Assembly: GCF_949987535.1 (NCBI RefSeq)
Contig: NC_080082.1
Coordinates: 33,578,011-33,642,010 of the forward strand
From: Balaenoptera acutorostrata
Taxonomy: Eukaryota > Chordata > Mammalia > Artiodactyla > Balaenopteridae
Length of the DNA stretch: 64,000 nucleotides
Direction: 5' to 3'
The translations under genes and the position numbers were made by a program. Position 1 is the stretch's first letter. Every line of letters begins with the position of its first letter. Positions 10,906 through 22,335 of this stretch are shown here, in pieces. Below the pieces are notes generated by a model, which had not been told where the DNA came from, did no database searches, and saw only the letters and a program-made list of their open reading frames with translations.

Positions 10906-13234
10906 CCTGGCTTTCTTACACTCCTGCATACGGTCCCCCCCAAGCCCGGCCTTCCCTCCTGATCTCCTAGGGCTACTGGGAAGATGAATAAGATGGTCTA
11001 AGTGGAAATACACAAAGCGCCTGCAAGGCATGGTAGACAGCAGGCAGGTGCTGACTTCTTGGGACAAGCTCTAATTTAAATGGTGTCCCCTACATCGGGT
11101 TGTCAGAGCCCAGGCCAGGGACAGAAGTCCCAGGGGGAGTTGAATCCCCACCTCTCCCCTTCTCATTGATTGCGTTTCTTCCCATCTGCTGACCCCTCAC
11201 GGCACAGTTCAGCGGTGCCACATCTGGGATGCCCTTCCCAGTCCTCCAGCTGCAAAGAGCCAAGCTCTCCCCTCTCAAAGTAGCCAGCTTGTGTCTGTCT
11301 TTAACACTCTTCTCATTCTGAATGGAGGAGCGTTTATTTATTCCATCACTTACGTGCCACATCCATGCAAAGCCAGAAGAACTAGGGTCTGGAGCATGGC
11401 AGAGATCTAGACACAGCCTAGAAAACTCAAGAAGCCCACGCATAGGTAACTGGCATGGTGCACAGTGAGTGTAACAGCCGAGGTCCTTGGGAGTCCACGT
11501 GAGTTGTACGCATATCTGTCTTCCCCACCAGTCTGTAGTCTCTTGAGGGAAGGGACTGTGCTATATTCATCTGTCCAGCTCTGTTAACCACCTTCTCCTG
11601 AAAGGTCTAGCAGCTTTCTCAGAGAATCCTCAGTGGGGAATGGGTGAGGTCACAGAGACTTCTGGTCTCCTTGGAAAACTCCAGGCAGAGCCAAGTCCAC
11701 AGAATCAAAAGGAAAATGCCCTTCCTCTCTCCTGCTGCCCCCTCTCCTCAGTGGCACTAGATGATAGTGATGGAGTCTCTGGGATTGTCCTCCCAGAACC
11801 GCCCTGCTCCGCATCTCCCACCGTTCACGTGGTCCTCGAGGGAACCACTCTGTAAGTCCACTGGGACTCCTGAGCACAGGTGACATGCCTGGGGATGGGC
11901 CCCTGAGCCTCAGTGAGCCCATCAGAGACCTTTCAGCGATCCCTGAAATTAAAACTGAAAAAGAGCATCCGGCATCTTAGAGTGAGGCATGGATTGTTCT
12001 AGATAGCCCCAGCCCCTTCCATGAGGGTGTCAGAAATGGAAGAAGGCCAGTTGCACGCGGATAGCATGGAGCAGGTGCTCTGTGAGAAGCACAACCAGAG
12101 ATGGAGCATTCTGATGTCATCTGAGCCCCGCATTTCATTGGTTCCTGAGGTCTTGTTGCATTTTTTCAGAGATACTCTAGTATCTGTTTAGGTCCCTTCT
12201 TCCCTCTTCTGTAAATTGGTTCAACTTGAGCTTCTGTTGCTTGCAACCTACAGCATCCTGATTAATGTACAATACTGCTCTGGGAAGTCTGTCCACTTGG
12301 AAAAAGTCATGCCTTAGGTGGAGTTTCTTCTCTGCCCTATCCCAAACCAAGAGTCACCCTGGGGTGGTACCAGTAACTGTGTTGGAAGGAGACAAGCTGT
12401 GTTTAAAAACAACATTGAAAAATAAAATGAGCCTCTACAGGTAATGGAAGGTGGTTAGCAAAGTTCCAGGGCAGAGTGTCTGTGATAGGTGAGTCTGGGC
12501 CATAGATTGGTCCGGTTCTAAGTCCAAGCTGGAAAGGGCAATGAACAAATAATGTATCTTCATTCTGTTTATACTGCAGCTATGTCGTAAAAGCATTTAT
12601 TAGCTAGACAGTATTTATTAGCTAGAACAGAGAGAAACTGATTCATAGGCATCAGTATGGTGAGTATACTGACTGGCCTGGGTCCTTGTTATAAGTAAAA
12701 CGTGAGTTAAACTTACACGCGTTTATGGATATTTAAATGCATTCTCATTCCCATAGTGGACCATGCTCAACTCCCCAATACCTGAATCTCTCCTCTGTCA
12801 TCTTGGAAAGGCCATGCAGTTTGGGGTTTGACTCCAGCTCCAGTGACAGGTCTGAGGTTAATCACAAGCAGCCTGTGTTTTAGTTGTGGTCACGTGACCT
12901 GATTCTGGTCAATGAGACTGAGGGAGAGATTTGCTGGAAGCTTCTGAGAAAGTTCTTTCATGCACTTTAGGGAGAGAGAGAATAGGAAAGTCTACTTCCA
13001 TTTTCCCCATGAGATGTGAACAAGGAAGCAAGGAGCCTGGACGCCTGTGTTTACCATCCTGCAGCCACATGATGAGGCTGGCACAGGTTCCCTGATGTCA
13101 TGGCTGAGGCCCTGGATTCACCAGCGCTGGGTCCGGAGGCTAATAAACTCCCTTACCGTTACATCAGTCTGAGAAGAATATCGTGTTACTGTCAGCTGAG
13201 CTCATCCTAACACACGTACTCCCTACTGAAAGGA
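10906..13234. other. Gene-free, sparse old repeats
   Basis: A short L2 piece lies at about 11515-11590. An imperfect duplication of ATTTATTAGCTAGA is near 12594-12625. The stretch at about 12860-13200 (GTCACGTGACCTGATTCTGG..CAATGAGACTGAGGG..CCTAACACA) looks like an ancient interspersed repeat whose family I cannot name. No gene. Confidence 0.45.
11515..11590 (+). repeat. L2 fragment
   Basis: CCACCAGTCTGTAGTCTCTT and GAGGGAAGGGACTGTGCTAT follow the sense L2 3' region. Confidence 0.5.
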
Positions 13235-13415
13235 AGAGCTGCTTAGTGGTTACGAGCTTAGTGTCTGGGCTCTGAGAATTCTGAGTGCACATTCCAGCTC
13301 TGCCACTTGATGTCTGTGTGAAACTGGGCCATCTACCCAACGCTTCTGAGCGTCAGTTTGTTCATCTGTACAATGAGGCCATTAATGTTACTGTGAGGGA
13401 TATTTGCCAATGGAG
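13235..13415 (+). repeat. MIR SINE
   Basis: AGTGTCTGGGCTCTGAGAAT, ATTCCAGCTCTGCCACTTGA, TGTGTGAAACTGGGC and CAGTTTGTTCATCTGTACAA read as sense MIR over almost its full length. Confidence 0.8.
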
Positions 13416-13899
13416 GCTCTCTAGAATCCATCACCCCCCAACATTCAATGCCTTTGGGGGATTCCCAATGGGGTGTAGTATTGGTGAAAGATAGAGCCTG
13501 CTTGGCACTATTGATGCTTTACAGACAAGAGCTTTTTTTTCCTGCCCTGGCCTAGCCACATGGCAGGTCTTGATGCAAAACTCAGCAAATCCAGATCGAG
13601 TGACTAGGACCTGGAGAGGATTGGAAGTTATGGTGATTGGAGCAACACAAGGGGCACCTGGACCAGCTCTCCTCTGCCGCCTGGCCCTCTGGGGCTCACT
13701 GGGTTCCTGCCCCTTTCCACAGCCTTGAGTTCCAGCCTTCTGACAATTACCAACGAGGAAAAATCTCCTGAAGTGCAAGAGTTATCTCTTATATTGGTAG
13801 CCCCCAATGTCCTTCCAAATAAACTCCCTCCTTCTGGAACGGCAAGTCAGCCTGGGTTGTTTGCAGCCAAGAAGGCTGCCAGATAAAAGGGCCTCCTTT

Positions 13900-13990
13900 G
13901 TCAGGCTGTTGTGAAGCTTAACTGAAATTGCACTTGGAAAGCATCGCACTGAATGCCCGGCTCAGTACATATCAGCTCTTGAGATGATTA
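13900..13990 (+). repeat. MIR 3' fragment
   Basis: GTTGTGAAGCTTAACTGAAA..GCACTGAATGCCCGGC is a diverged sense MIR 3' part. Confidence 0.45.
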
Positions 13991-14659
13991 CAGACTCAGA
14001 TGGCCCCCATGAAGGGATGATCTGAGTTAAACACAAGGTTTGAATTGACCAGCAAGGGTACACAGAATCCTAGTTGCCGAATTGGCAACTCTTCCCTCCA
14101 CACTCAGACTCTGGCTGCTTGGGTTCTCCTGTTTGCCGTATTCACCGTGAATTGGCAATACCGCATGAGCAGAATGGAAGAAAGGCACAGACCGTCCAAC
14201 AGCCACACCAAACAAACAAGAATGTTGAGTGATGATTTTGGCAGCAAATTCTCCTTCTGAACCGTGGTTCGCCAGCCCTAACGTGAAAATCACTCCCCAG
14301 TCTGGGGACACCCAGACAATGGGCAGCACGAGGAAGACAGATGAAGGTGAAGGGACAAGGGCTCGAGGGCAGAGGTCCAGCTCCAGAGTTCAAACAGTTA
14401 TCTCAGGGACATGTCCTGCAACCGCTCTGCCTGGCCTCTTTACCACCAAGCACGCTTTGAAGTGGTCGAACCTGCTTTTTACCTGACAGGTAAGAGTCAC
14501 GTGAGGCTGTACATTGTCATCGGGTACATTTCAGACAAAAAGGGATCATTGCCATCAACGACATCATCATCAACAGCATCTCTTTCTTCTTCCTAACATT
14601 TCTGGAGCTATTATTAAACCCCAAGGGCGCGCTGCACATTTTCCTCACGTTAGTTCTTT
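13991..14659. other. Gene-free, nothing recognised
   Basis: Unique-looking sequence with a small CAT/CAA-rich patch near 14555-14590. Confidence 0.4.
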
Positions 14660-14815
14660 ATCAACCGCCTTACGAGGCCAGGTACTATTATTGTCATGAA
14701 TAAAATGATGCTTGGAGAACTTAGGTGACTTGCCCAAGGTCAACTAGCTGACAAGTGATGGAGCCAGAGTTCACTGCCAGGATTGGCCGCGCCCTTAACC
14801 ACTCAGCTATACCTC
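14660..14815 (-). repeat. MIR SINE, reverse
   Basis: GAACTTAGGTGACTTGCCCA, AGGTCAACTAGCTGACAAGT, GATGGAGCCAGAGTTCACTG and CCTTAACCACTCAGCTATAC are reverse MIR. Confidence 0.8.
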
Positions 14816-16434
14816 AGCCGATTGCTCCAGGACGCCCTCCTCCTACACCTCACACTCACACATTCTGACTCTAATTTCAGCCTGCCTTACTCTCAGCAGA
14901 CCTTTCTCTGCAGCCTTAACAGCCACAGAACAGAACTTTTGCTAAAGTACCTTTGCGGTTTTTATCGGGAAGATAGGTGTTATGTCCTGGTTGGGGCTGG
15001 TGGTAGATCCCATCTCTTCTACATTGTAAACTCTTACGTACGCGCCATAAACACGGCCCCTTGAGGCTGATGGCGATATATTGATCATGGCCATCGAATC
15101 CCATGTGCAAAGGCAGAGGGCTGGGTACACTTTCCCGCGAGTTTGGGCTGTAGGCTTTGGGTATGTAAATCTCCCCTGACACACCAGTGCTGGGGGCGCT
15201 AACAGAAAGCATTATTTACGGATGGGATTCTCAGGCGTTTCACCCCAGATTAATTGCTTTCAATCCTACTTAACAGGGGTCCAATGTGTCAATGGTGGGC
15301 AAATGAATCACAGTCACACCACTTCGATGAGGGAAGAAACCAGAAGAGGCATGCATCTTTCTGAAAGGTCATTGTGCAGGCAGGCCCGGGAGGTCCCCGT
15401 GGGGGGGGGGCACAGACGGGCGATCAGCCTTGGGGAGCAGCCTTGAGGACTGTCCTGTACACGGGCACCCAGGGGGGCAGCTGTAGCCACCAGTACCTCA
15501 CGGCCGGGGCTGTGCTACGGCTTCTGACGTCTTACTCCTCTTCCCTCGCTCCAGGGAGGCAGGAGCACAGCCGATCAATAAGATGCGTTGACGGAGGTGC
15601 CTGCGGCATGGCCATTTCTCGGCCTGACACGGATGGTACCGTCACTAGCAGCGAAAGGCTGCCGGAAACAGGATGGAGGCTCGTCCCCCGGCAGGCCTGT
15701 CTGCCTTCTCTGAGAAGCATCCCCCGCGCAAGCTCACGGCGAAGAAACCAATTCCAGGAGGCATCGCGCCACCAGCCTGTCACCTGGCCTCCCACAGCCC
15801 GGTGGGCGTTTCCTTGTGTTGTTTAACAGCTCCCTCCCAGGCTTGCTGGCGCTGACCAGGCCATCTCCAAGGAGCCTCCCTCCGCTTTGATTCCCACGGG
15901 TCGCGTGGAGAGAGCAGATCGCCCGGGGAATGCCGGTGGAGGGTTGGTGGCGGTTCCTGGCTCCCAGGGAGGTGCTGCAGAGACCCACGTGCTGTGGAGA
16001 GCCGTTCCAGATTAAATGACTCCAGGGAGGCCACACCGCATCAGGCCTTCCTCATTTTTTGGAGAGGAAAAGGCATTATGCTGCCAAAGTAGTTGCCTAA
16101 CAGGCTTTTTTTTTTCCTTCTTCTTCTGTCTTAACAACAACAAAAAAAGTCTGGATGTTGCAGCCAAGGTGGGGCTAAGCATTCCGCTTCCTCACCCCCG
16201 CCAGGCGTCCCTTGCTGCGCTTGGTCAGGGTGAGATGGGAAGCAGACAAGAGCTCTAGGGCCTCATTCTGAAATAGACAACACAGGCACACAGCCGCTGG
16301 GGCCCTTTTCGCCCTCCCTCCCTACACATGTTGAAGGGGCAAACACAATCTCCTCACCCACAGCATCCTTACTATAAACGGCAGTGGGGATGGCAGGGAA
16401 GCTCTCACTGGCCTCGATTTGAACCCACAGCATT
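14816..16434. other. Gene-free, moderately GC-rich
   Basis: CG dinucleotides are somewhat enriched at about 15390-15960, with a G10 run at 15401-15410. It is not dense enough for me to call an island. No gene or repeat recognised. Confidence 0.4.
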
Positions 16435-16971
16435 AAAAGGCTATAGGCCTTCCTGACTTACTTCACTCTCTATGACAGACTCTAGGTCCATCCACCTCAC
16501 TACAAATAACTCAATTTCGTGAAGTAAGTCGGGAAGAGAAAAACAAACACCGTATGCTAACACATATATATGGAATCTAAGAAAAAAAGAAAAAGGTCAT
16601 GAAGAACCTAGGGGCAAGACGGGAATAAAGACACAGACCTACTAGAGAATGGACTTGAGGATATGGGGAGGGGGAAGGGTAAGCTGGGACAAAGTGAGAG
16701 AGTGGCATGGACATATATACACTACCAAACGTAAAATAGATAGCTAGTGGGAAGCAGCCGCATAGCACAGGGAGATCAGCTTGGTGCTTTGTGACCACCT
16801 AGAGGGGTGGGATAGAGAGGGTCAGAGGGAGAGAGACGCAAGAGGTAAGAGATATGGGGACATATGTATATGTATAACTGATTCACTTTGTTATAAAGCA
16901 GAAACTAACACACCATTGTAAAGCAATTATACTCCAATAAAGATGTTAAAAAAAAAAAGGCTATAGGCCTT
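16435..16971 (+). mobile_element. Young 5'-truncated, 5'-inverted L1 insertion with 17-base target-site duplication
   Basis: A 17-base duplication AAAAGGCTATAGGCCTT is present at 16435-16451 and 16955-16971. Between them is a cetartiodactyl L1 3' end (ATGGAATCTAAG..CATGAAGAACCTAGGGGCAA..CCAATAAAGATGTT then poly-A). The first 67 bases (16452-16518) are the reverse complement of the L1 sequence that normally precedes the forward part, so the copy is inverted at its 5' end by twin priming. It encodes nothing intact. Confidence 0.9.
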
Positions 16972-17090
16972 AAAAGTTAAGAAAATAGCATAATGAGATT
17001 ATTCCACTCCAAAGTCAGTTTCCAGACCTCTAGGGTATTCACAGGTGGAGTTGGGTAGAGTATTCTCTAGAGGAAAAACTATCTAATCCA

Positions 17091-17312
17091 GAGTTTCTCA
17101 GCCCGAGCACTATGACATTTATTTCAGGCTCCATAACCATTGGTCGTGGGGAGCGGTCCTATGCTCTGTAGGATTCTTAGTGGCATCTGTGGTCTCTACT
17201 CACCAGGTGCCAGTAGCAACCCGTCCCCCAGTCATAACAACCAAAAATGTCTCCAGACCCTGCCGAAAGTCCATGCGGGTGGAAACTGCCCCCAGCGGAA
17301 AACCACTGCTTC
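17091..17312 (-). mobile_element. MER20 hAT-Charlie element
   Basis: AGTTTCTCAGCCCGAGCACT, GTCATAACAACCAAAAATGT and CTCCAGACCCTGCCGAAAG follow MER20 in reverse, with an imperfect terminal inverted repeat (AAACCACTGCTTC end). Confidence 0.75.
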
Positions 17313-17854
17313 AAGCAAAGGTGCAGAGGTGGGAATGAGCCTGGTATGTCCAGGATCTAGAGAGAGACATTCCAGAGCCACACAATGGACACCTACATCG
17401 TCCAGTTGCCAAGAGAACTAAAAGAGATGGAGAGGATTTCATAAAACAATACTCATCTGCAGCAGCAGCTACCTTTTCTGGAGCGCCTCTCACGTGCCAA
17501 GCTTGTGCAGACTGAGCACACACCATGCCTAACAAGTATTAGTGGTTATTAATGCTAGTGCCAGGCATGGGTGACTCAGAGTGACGGGCAGCCAGAGGGA
17601 TCATTTTCACCAAATATGGCCAACATGGGATACCACCGCCAGGCCACACTCACTGCTGCATGAGAAGAAGAGCATGTGCTTTTTGGACTGGGGACATTTC
17701 TGGAACCAGGATGAGCTGGAGAACTGAGCCATGCTCCTATTGGAAGATCACTGGCCTAGGGGACCCCTTACCCACCCCATCCCCACCTTGCATGCCTTGT
17801 GCATTTGCTGGCCACTTAGTTCAACCCTCATTACACCAAGAGTGGTCCATGACC
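17313..17854. other. Gene-free, nothing recognised
   Basis: No coding, RNA or repeat signal that I can support. Confidence 0.4.
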
Positions 17855-17995
17855 TGAAACATCCCCATCGGCCGGGAGCTTGTTAGAAATTCGGAATCTC
17901 AGGCCCCAGCCCTGACCTTCCCATTCAGAATCTGCATTCTAACACGATGCCCAGGTCATTTCTGAATGCACTCAATTTGAGACGCTGCTTTATCA
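17855..17995 (+). mobile_element. MER5A-like hAT element fragment
   Basis: GGGAGCTTGTTAGAAATTCG, GAATCTCAGGCCCCAGCCCT and CATTCAGAATCTGCATTCTA follow MER5A. Confidence 0.7.
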
Positions 17996-18064
17996 TCACA
18001 GTGCAAGGCTGCTAGCATCTGTCAGCATTTTAGAGTGTGCACAGATGCATAACTTTCTCTCGCT

Positions 18065-18150
18065 AGATTCATTCATCCCACAAATATGTATTGAATGCCT
18101 ACCAGGTGTCCTGCCCTAGTGGAACCGACGGTCTTGTGGTTCTTCACCAC
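18065..18150 (-). repeat. L2 3' end fragment, reverse
   Basis: ATTCATTCATCCCACAAATA..TGTATTGAATGCCTACCAGG is reverse L2. Confidence 0.6.
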
Positions 18151-18159
18151 CTCCCAGAC

Positions 18160-18320
18160 AGGTGACCACACAGATGAAGTCCCTCGGGTTATATAGGAGG
18201 GACATGAAGCTCCAAGAGCTTAAGAGACTTGGGGAAAATCCTGCTGCTAATAACCAGAGCAAGGGTTTTAACTCAGACATCCTTTCCCCAGATCTTGGCT
18301 CTTTCTACTACACCCATACT
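18160..18320 (-). repeat. MIR-like fragment, reverse
   Basis: AAGAGCTTAAGAGACTTGGG..GCTGCTAATAACCAGAGC is a diverged reverse MIR. Confidence 0.45.
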
Positions 18321-18429
18321 ACTTTTCAACTACAGTCATCAGGGCAAAAAGAAGAAACAGAAGTTTCTGCCTGTCTTAACTACTGGATCATACCGAAGGC
18401 AGGATTGGTGGCTGAGAGATCGCCGAGAC

Positions 18430-18476
18430 CAGCTTCAGCTATGAACTCACCAGCTTCAGCTTCAGCTATGAACTCA
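18430..18476 (+). repeat. Local 20-base duplication, 27-base period
   Basis: CAGCTTCAGCTATGAACTCA occurs at 18430-18449 and again at 18457-18476, identical. Confidence 0.9.
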
Positions 18477-18778
18477 TCTAGAACCAGAGATGGTTGAATT
18501 CACTGGGGTGGGTTGGCTTTGCTCAAAGCAATTCACCAGTTTCATCAGTTCCAAATCAAAGGCATTTAAAGACCACCCATTAAAAAAAATACAAAGCAAC
18601 CACAGCTCCTGAGATTTTAATGAACCTGCACCCTCAAACTCTACCTTCCTATCTTTTGAAATCAAGTTGGAGGTCCAGATTATGTCCATGCTGTGAACTC
18701 CTAAATCCCACCCCAAGTCCCTTCCTCCCCTGGGCCTCCTAAAACTTGAAAACGCTTTTGTTGGCATTTAGTTCCATT

Positions 18779-18803
18779 CAGTTTAGTTTAGTTTAGTTTA
18801 GTT
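18779..18803 (+). repeat. (TTTAG)n pentamer array
   Basis: About five perfect TTTAG units. Confidence 0.9.
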
Positions 18804-18814
18804 TTCTCATAAAG

Positions 18815-18970
18815 ATGTCATGAGACCTGGTTTCAGGCATCGAGCTGCTCCAAAGCTCTGTGGTGCCAGGGGAATTACAAAAGAGCCTCAGTTTTCTCAT
18901 CTATAAAATGGGAAAATAGAAACTGCTTGCAAGAGTTCCTGGGGGCATTCATGTCGCTAATGCATGCACT
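18815..18970 (+). repeat. MIR SINE
   Basis: GAGCCTCAGTTTTCTCATCT and ATAAAATGGGAAAATAG mark the sense MIR core. Confidence 0.7.
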
Positions 18971-19861
18971 GAACTCCACCCCAGCCCGAGTCCTGGCCTG
19001 TGTGCAACAAATATCAGCTACCTTCTCCCTCCCTTTTTTCTGAGAACATTCCAGGGGGCTGCTGAGGGCTGATGGTGCCTGATGAGTCTTCCGAGGCATC
19101 CTCCAACACATAAGGTTGAACTGCTAAGAGGACAAAGGAGCCCCCTTCAAATGCAGGGGATGGAGTCCTGCAGAAGGGCCGTTGCTGCCTTACGTGCCTG
19201 CAGGCGAGCTCACTGTCGCCTTTAACAGTGTTCTCTGGGCCTTCTGTGATGCTCAGGAAAAGAAGACGATGGGGGATGAGGTCATGAGTCTGCAGGGACA
19301 CCTGACGTCCTGCTGGTTCCCCCCAGCTCAGGGAACACCCCACTACAAGAGCTTTAGATCACCCCTGGGACAGAAGCTGAAAATGTCAGACATCCATTTC
19401 TCCAGCCTCCCTTGCAGCTATGAAGCAGTCACCAAATGCCCCTGCTGACGACTTTGACTTTGGAGCCATGGCCTGTAAAGAAAAGAACCCAGTCTGCTGA
19501 GGATGTCCCAGGAGTGGCAGGGGTGCTGGTGGTGGGGGGGAGTTGCCCAGCTTCTGTGGCAGTGGGACCGTCTCCAGTGGCAATAATGACGTCTCCTGGG
19601 AGCTCTTCTGGAGATCGAATCTAAGACAGACTGAGCCTGACTCTCTTGCCCTCCTAAAGAATCTGTAAGCTCCCCAAGTCCTTTAAGAGGTTATTTCTCT
19701 GTTGAAATAAAACAGTGCTTCTTGCTGAAGCTAAGAACATTAACAGAAGCATCTCTTGGTTTAATTTCTGGTCTTAAACGTAGCTTACGGAGAGGATTAA
19801 GTACATACAGATGGAGAACACCCCACCACAGATCCACCTGCAGTATGTGGATGTATGAGTG
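18971..19861. other. Gene-free, nothing recognised
   Basis: No gene. Part of 19350-19640 has the look of a very old repeat but cannot be assigned. Confidence 0.35.
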
Positions 19862-20072
19862 CTTCTCAGAATGAGGTCCTTGGAACACACGCGTGGGGGT
19901 CCGCTATCGTGTAACTAGGGTATTGATAAAAATGCAGATTCCTGGCCCTCACTCCTCAGATACTGAATTAGGATCTTTGGAGCTGCGGTTCAGAAATATG
20001 CATTTTTAGCAAGCCCTGCCCCTGCTCCCACCCCTGCAATTTTTTTGCTCATTAAAGTGTGAGAACCCCTGG
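19862..20072 (+). mobile_element. MER5A-like hAT element
   Basis: CTTCTCAGAATGAGGTCCTT at the start, AAAATGCAGATTCCTGGCCC in the middle and AAGTGTGAGAACCC at the end fit a MER5A-type element with inverted ends. Confidence 0.65.
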
Positions 20073-20430
20073 TCTAAGGTGCTTCCTATCCTTTTCCACA
20101 GAGACCACTGGAACACCTGTGTGGCTCTGTGTGATAAAAGGAAGAAGCTCCTTGTGACCAGAGGCAACTGGCTCGTGGGGGCTCTGGCTCCCCAGGCCCC
20201 ATCCAGCTTCCCTGAGCACTGAGGGGAAGCAGTATCTCACCACTCCCCTTGTGACCACACTGGCTGCGAGGTTCTGAACTACGCCAGAGCTACTCAAACT
20301 GTGGTCCTCGGACCAGGGCTTGGTCCAGCTTGTTGTCAGTCTGCCACACCATAACCAGAGAAACTGAGAGTAAGCGGTTAGAAGCTACTTTGGCAGTTTG
20401 CCAGAATAATTTCATGTTGCTGAATCTGCA

Positions 20431-21117
20431 CAGGTGTACCTTGTTTTATTGCACTTTGCGGATATTGCACTGTTTTTTACAAATTGAAGGTTCATGGCAA
20501 CTCCGTGTCCAGCAAGTCTGTTGGCATCGTTTTCCCAACAGCATTTGCTCACTTTGTGTCTCTGTGTCACGTATTGGTAATTCTCACAATTTTTCAAACT
20601 TTTTCATTCTTATTATATTTGTTATGATGATCTGGGATCAGTGATCTCTGACATTACTATTATAATCGCTAAAGACTCAGATGATGGTTAGCATGTTTTA
20701 GCAATAAAGTTTTTTTTTTTTTTTACTATTTATTTACTTATTTATTTGATTGCACCAGGTCTTGGTTGCGGCAGGCAGGGTCCTTAGTTGTGGCATTCGA
20801 ACTCTTAGTTGTGGCATGCATGTGGGATCTAGTTCCCTGACCAGGGAGCAAACCCGGGCGCCCTGCGTTGGGAGCACAGATTCTTAACCACTGCGCCACC
20901 AGGGAAGTCCCAGCAATAAAGTATTTTTAATTAAGGTATGTACATTGTTTTTTTAGACATAATGCTATTGCACACTTAATAGACTACAGTATAATGTAAA
21001 CATAACTTTTATATGCACTGGGAAACCAAAACATTTGTGTGACTTGCTTTACTGCGATAACTGCTTTATTGCCGTGGTCTGGAACCAAACCCACAATTAT
21101 CTCCGAGGTATGCCTGT
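20431..21117 (-). mobile_element. Tigger-type (Tc1/mariner) non-autonomous DNA transposon, split by a SINE
   Basis: The left end CAGGTGTACCTTGTTTTATT and the right end GAGGTATGCCTG form the terminal inverted repeat. TAATAGACTACAGTATAATG, AACATAACTTTTATATGCAC and GGGAAACCAAAACATTTGTG before the right end are the Tigger subterminal region. The SINE at 20711-20911 interrupts it, and its target duplication AGCAATAAAGT belongs to Tigger sequence. No transposase remains. Confidence 0.8.
20711..20911 (-). mobile_element. CHR-type tRNA-Glu-derived SINE nested in Tigger
   Basis: Read on the minus strand it starts GGGACTTCCCTGGTGGCGCA, carries the tRNA-derived head with a degraded B box (GGTTTGCTCCC, 20844-20854), the CHR middle (GTTCGAATGCCACAACTAAG) and an A/T-rich tail. 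The target-site duplication AGCAATAAAGT is at 20700-20710 and 20912-20922. CHR SINEs are known from cetaceans, hippos and ruminants. Confidence 0.9.
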
Positions 21118-21709
21118 AATGCAATTTGGGGCTTAGATTTTGTGTGACTCTATTTACTATTCAATTTTTTCTAGTAATATATTTTTATTGTATTCTACAA
21201 AAGTATTGGTCCGTGACATATTGAAGAAAAAAGAAACTGATCCTTCACCAAAGATGGTCCTTCATGGCCAGCATGGTCTATGGAATTTCAAAATAATCAG
21301 CCAATCAATAATCCATAAGTCAGTTTGAATAGTGTTAGTGCCTCAGACCCTGAACTGCATCTGGATGCACCTGCCAATGGGGGCTGAGACCTCTCTCACC
21401 ACCCATAGGTCCTCTAATTCTGAGACTGGATTAGGACCTGGCATTCACAGGACTTTTTGTTTGTTTGAGAGTCAACACTACTCAAAATTACAAGGAAATC
21501 TTTATGCTTTTTCCAGGGTCAATGCAGGAGCCAACCCCAGTGCCATCCCCATCAAGCCAATACTTGTTCCCAGAATGAATGTGATCAAGCCCCAAAGAAT
21601 TTTTAGGGTTGAAGTGTTTAAATGTGACAGTGGCAATTTCCATTTTCTCTTTAAATTCCTTATCTAAAACCTCCATTTCCAACATTGTTTGAAATGCGAA
21701 ACCTAATTC

Positions 21710-22125
21710 TTCAATTTTACTGAGCTATGATTTAAGTACACTGAACCGCCCATACGTATACAATTTGATCAGTTTTGAAATATGTATATAACTGTGAAAC
21801 CATCACTACAATCGAGATAGTAAACATTTCAATTACCCCCAAAAGTTTCCCTATGCTCCTTAACAATCTCTCCTTCCCTCCCCCTCCATCCCCATGCAAC
21901 CATTAAAACACTAATTTACTTTCTGTCACCATAGATTGGTTTGCATTTTCTAGAATGTTATATAAATGGAGTGATACTGTGTGTACTCTTTTGGTTCCGG
22001 CTTCTTTCATGCAGAATAATACTTTTGAGATTCATCCACATCATTGCAAGTATCAGTAGTTCATCCATTTTTTGTGGCTAAGTAATATTCCATTGAATGG
22101 ATATTCCACAATTTGTTTTACCCCT
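21710..22125 (-). mobile_element. Old L1M-type 3' ORF2/UTR fragment, reverse
   Basis: TGTGAAACCATCACTACAAT, CTAATTTACTTTCTGTCACC, TATAAATGGAGTGATACTGT and AGTAATATTCCATTGAATGG match, in order, the reverse of ancient mammalian L1. It is heavily diverged with no open frame. Confidence 0.75.
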
Positions 22126-22269
22126 TCAATTGGAAAAAAAAATTTTTTCTTAATGATATTTAGTTTCCCTAACCCTCCTGAAAGCATTATAACAAGGAAG
22201 AGGAGAGGAAAAGGGAAGAAGAAAAAAGAGCAAACTTCTCCAAGCTCGTTGTCTCCTCATGCCTAAAAT

Positions 22270-22335
22270 GCCTTCATGGAGCATATAGTAGGTGCTCAAT
22301 AAATGTTGGTTGAATAAATGAAAGAATAAATGAAT
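22270..22335 (+). repeat. L2 3' end
   Basis: CATATAGTAGGTGCTCAATA and AATGTTGGTTGAATAAATGA are the sense L2 terminus. Confidence 0.8.
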
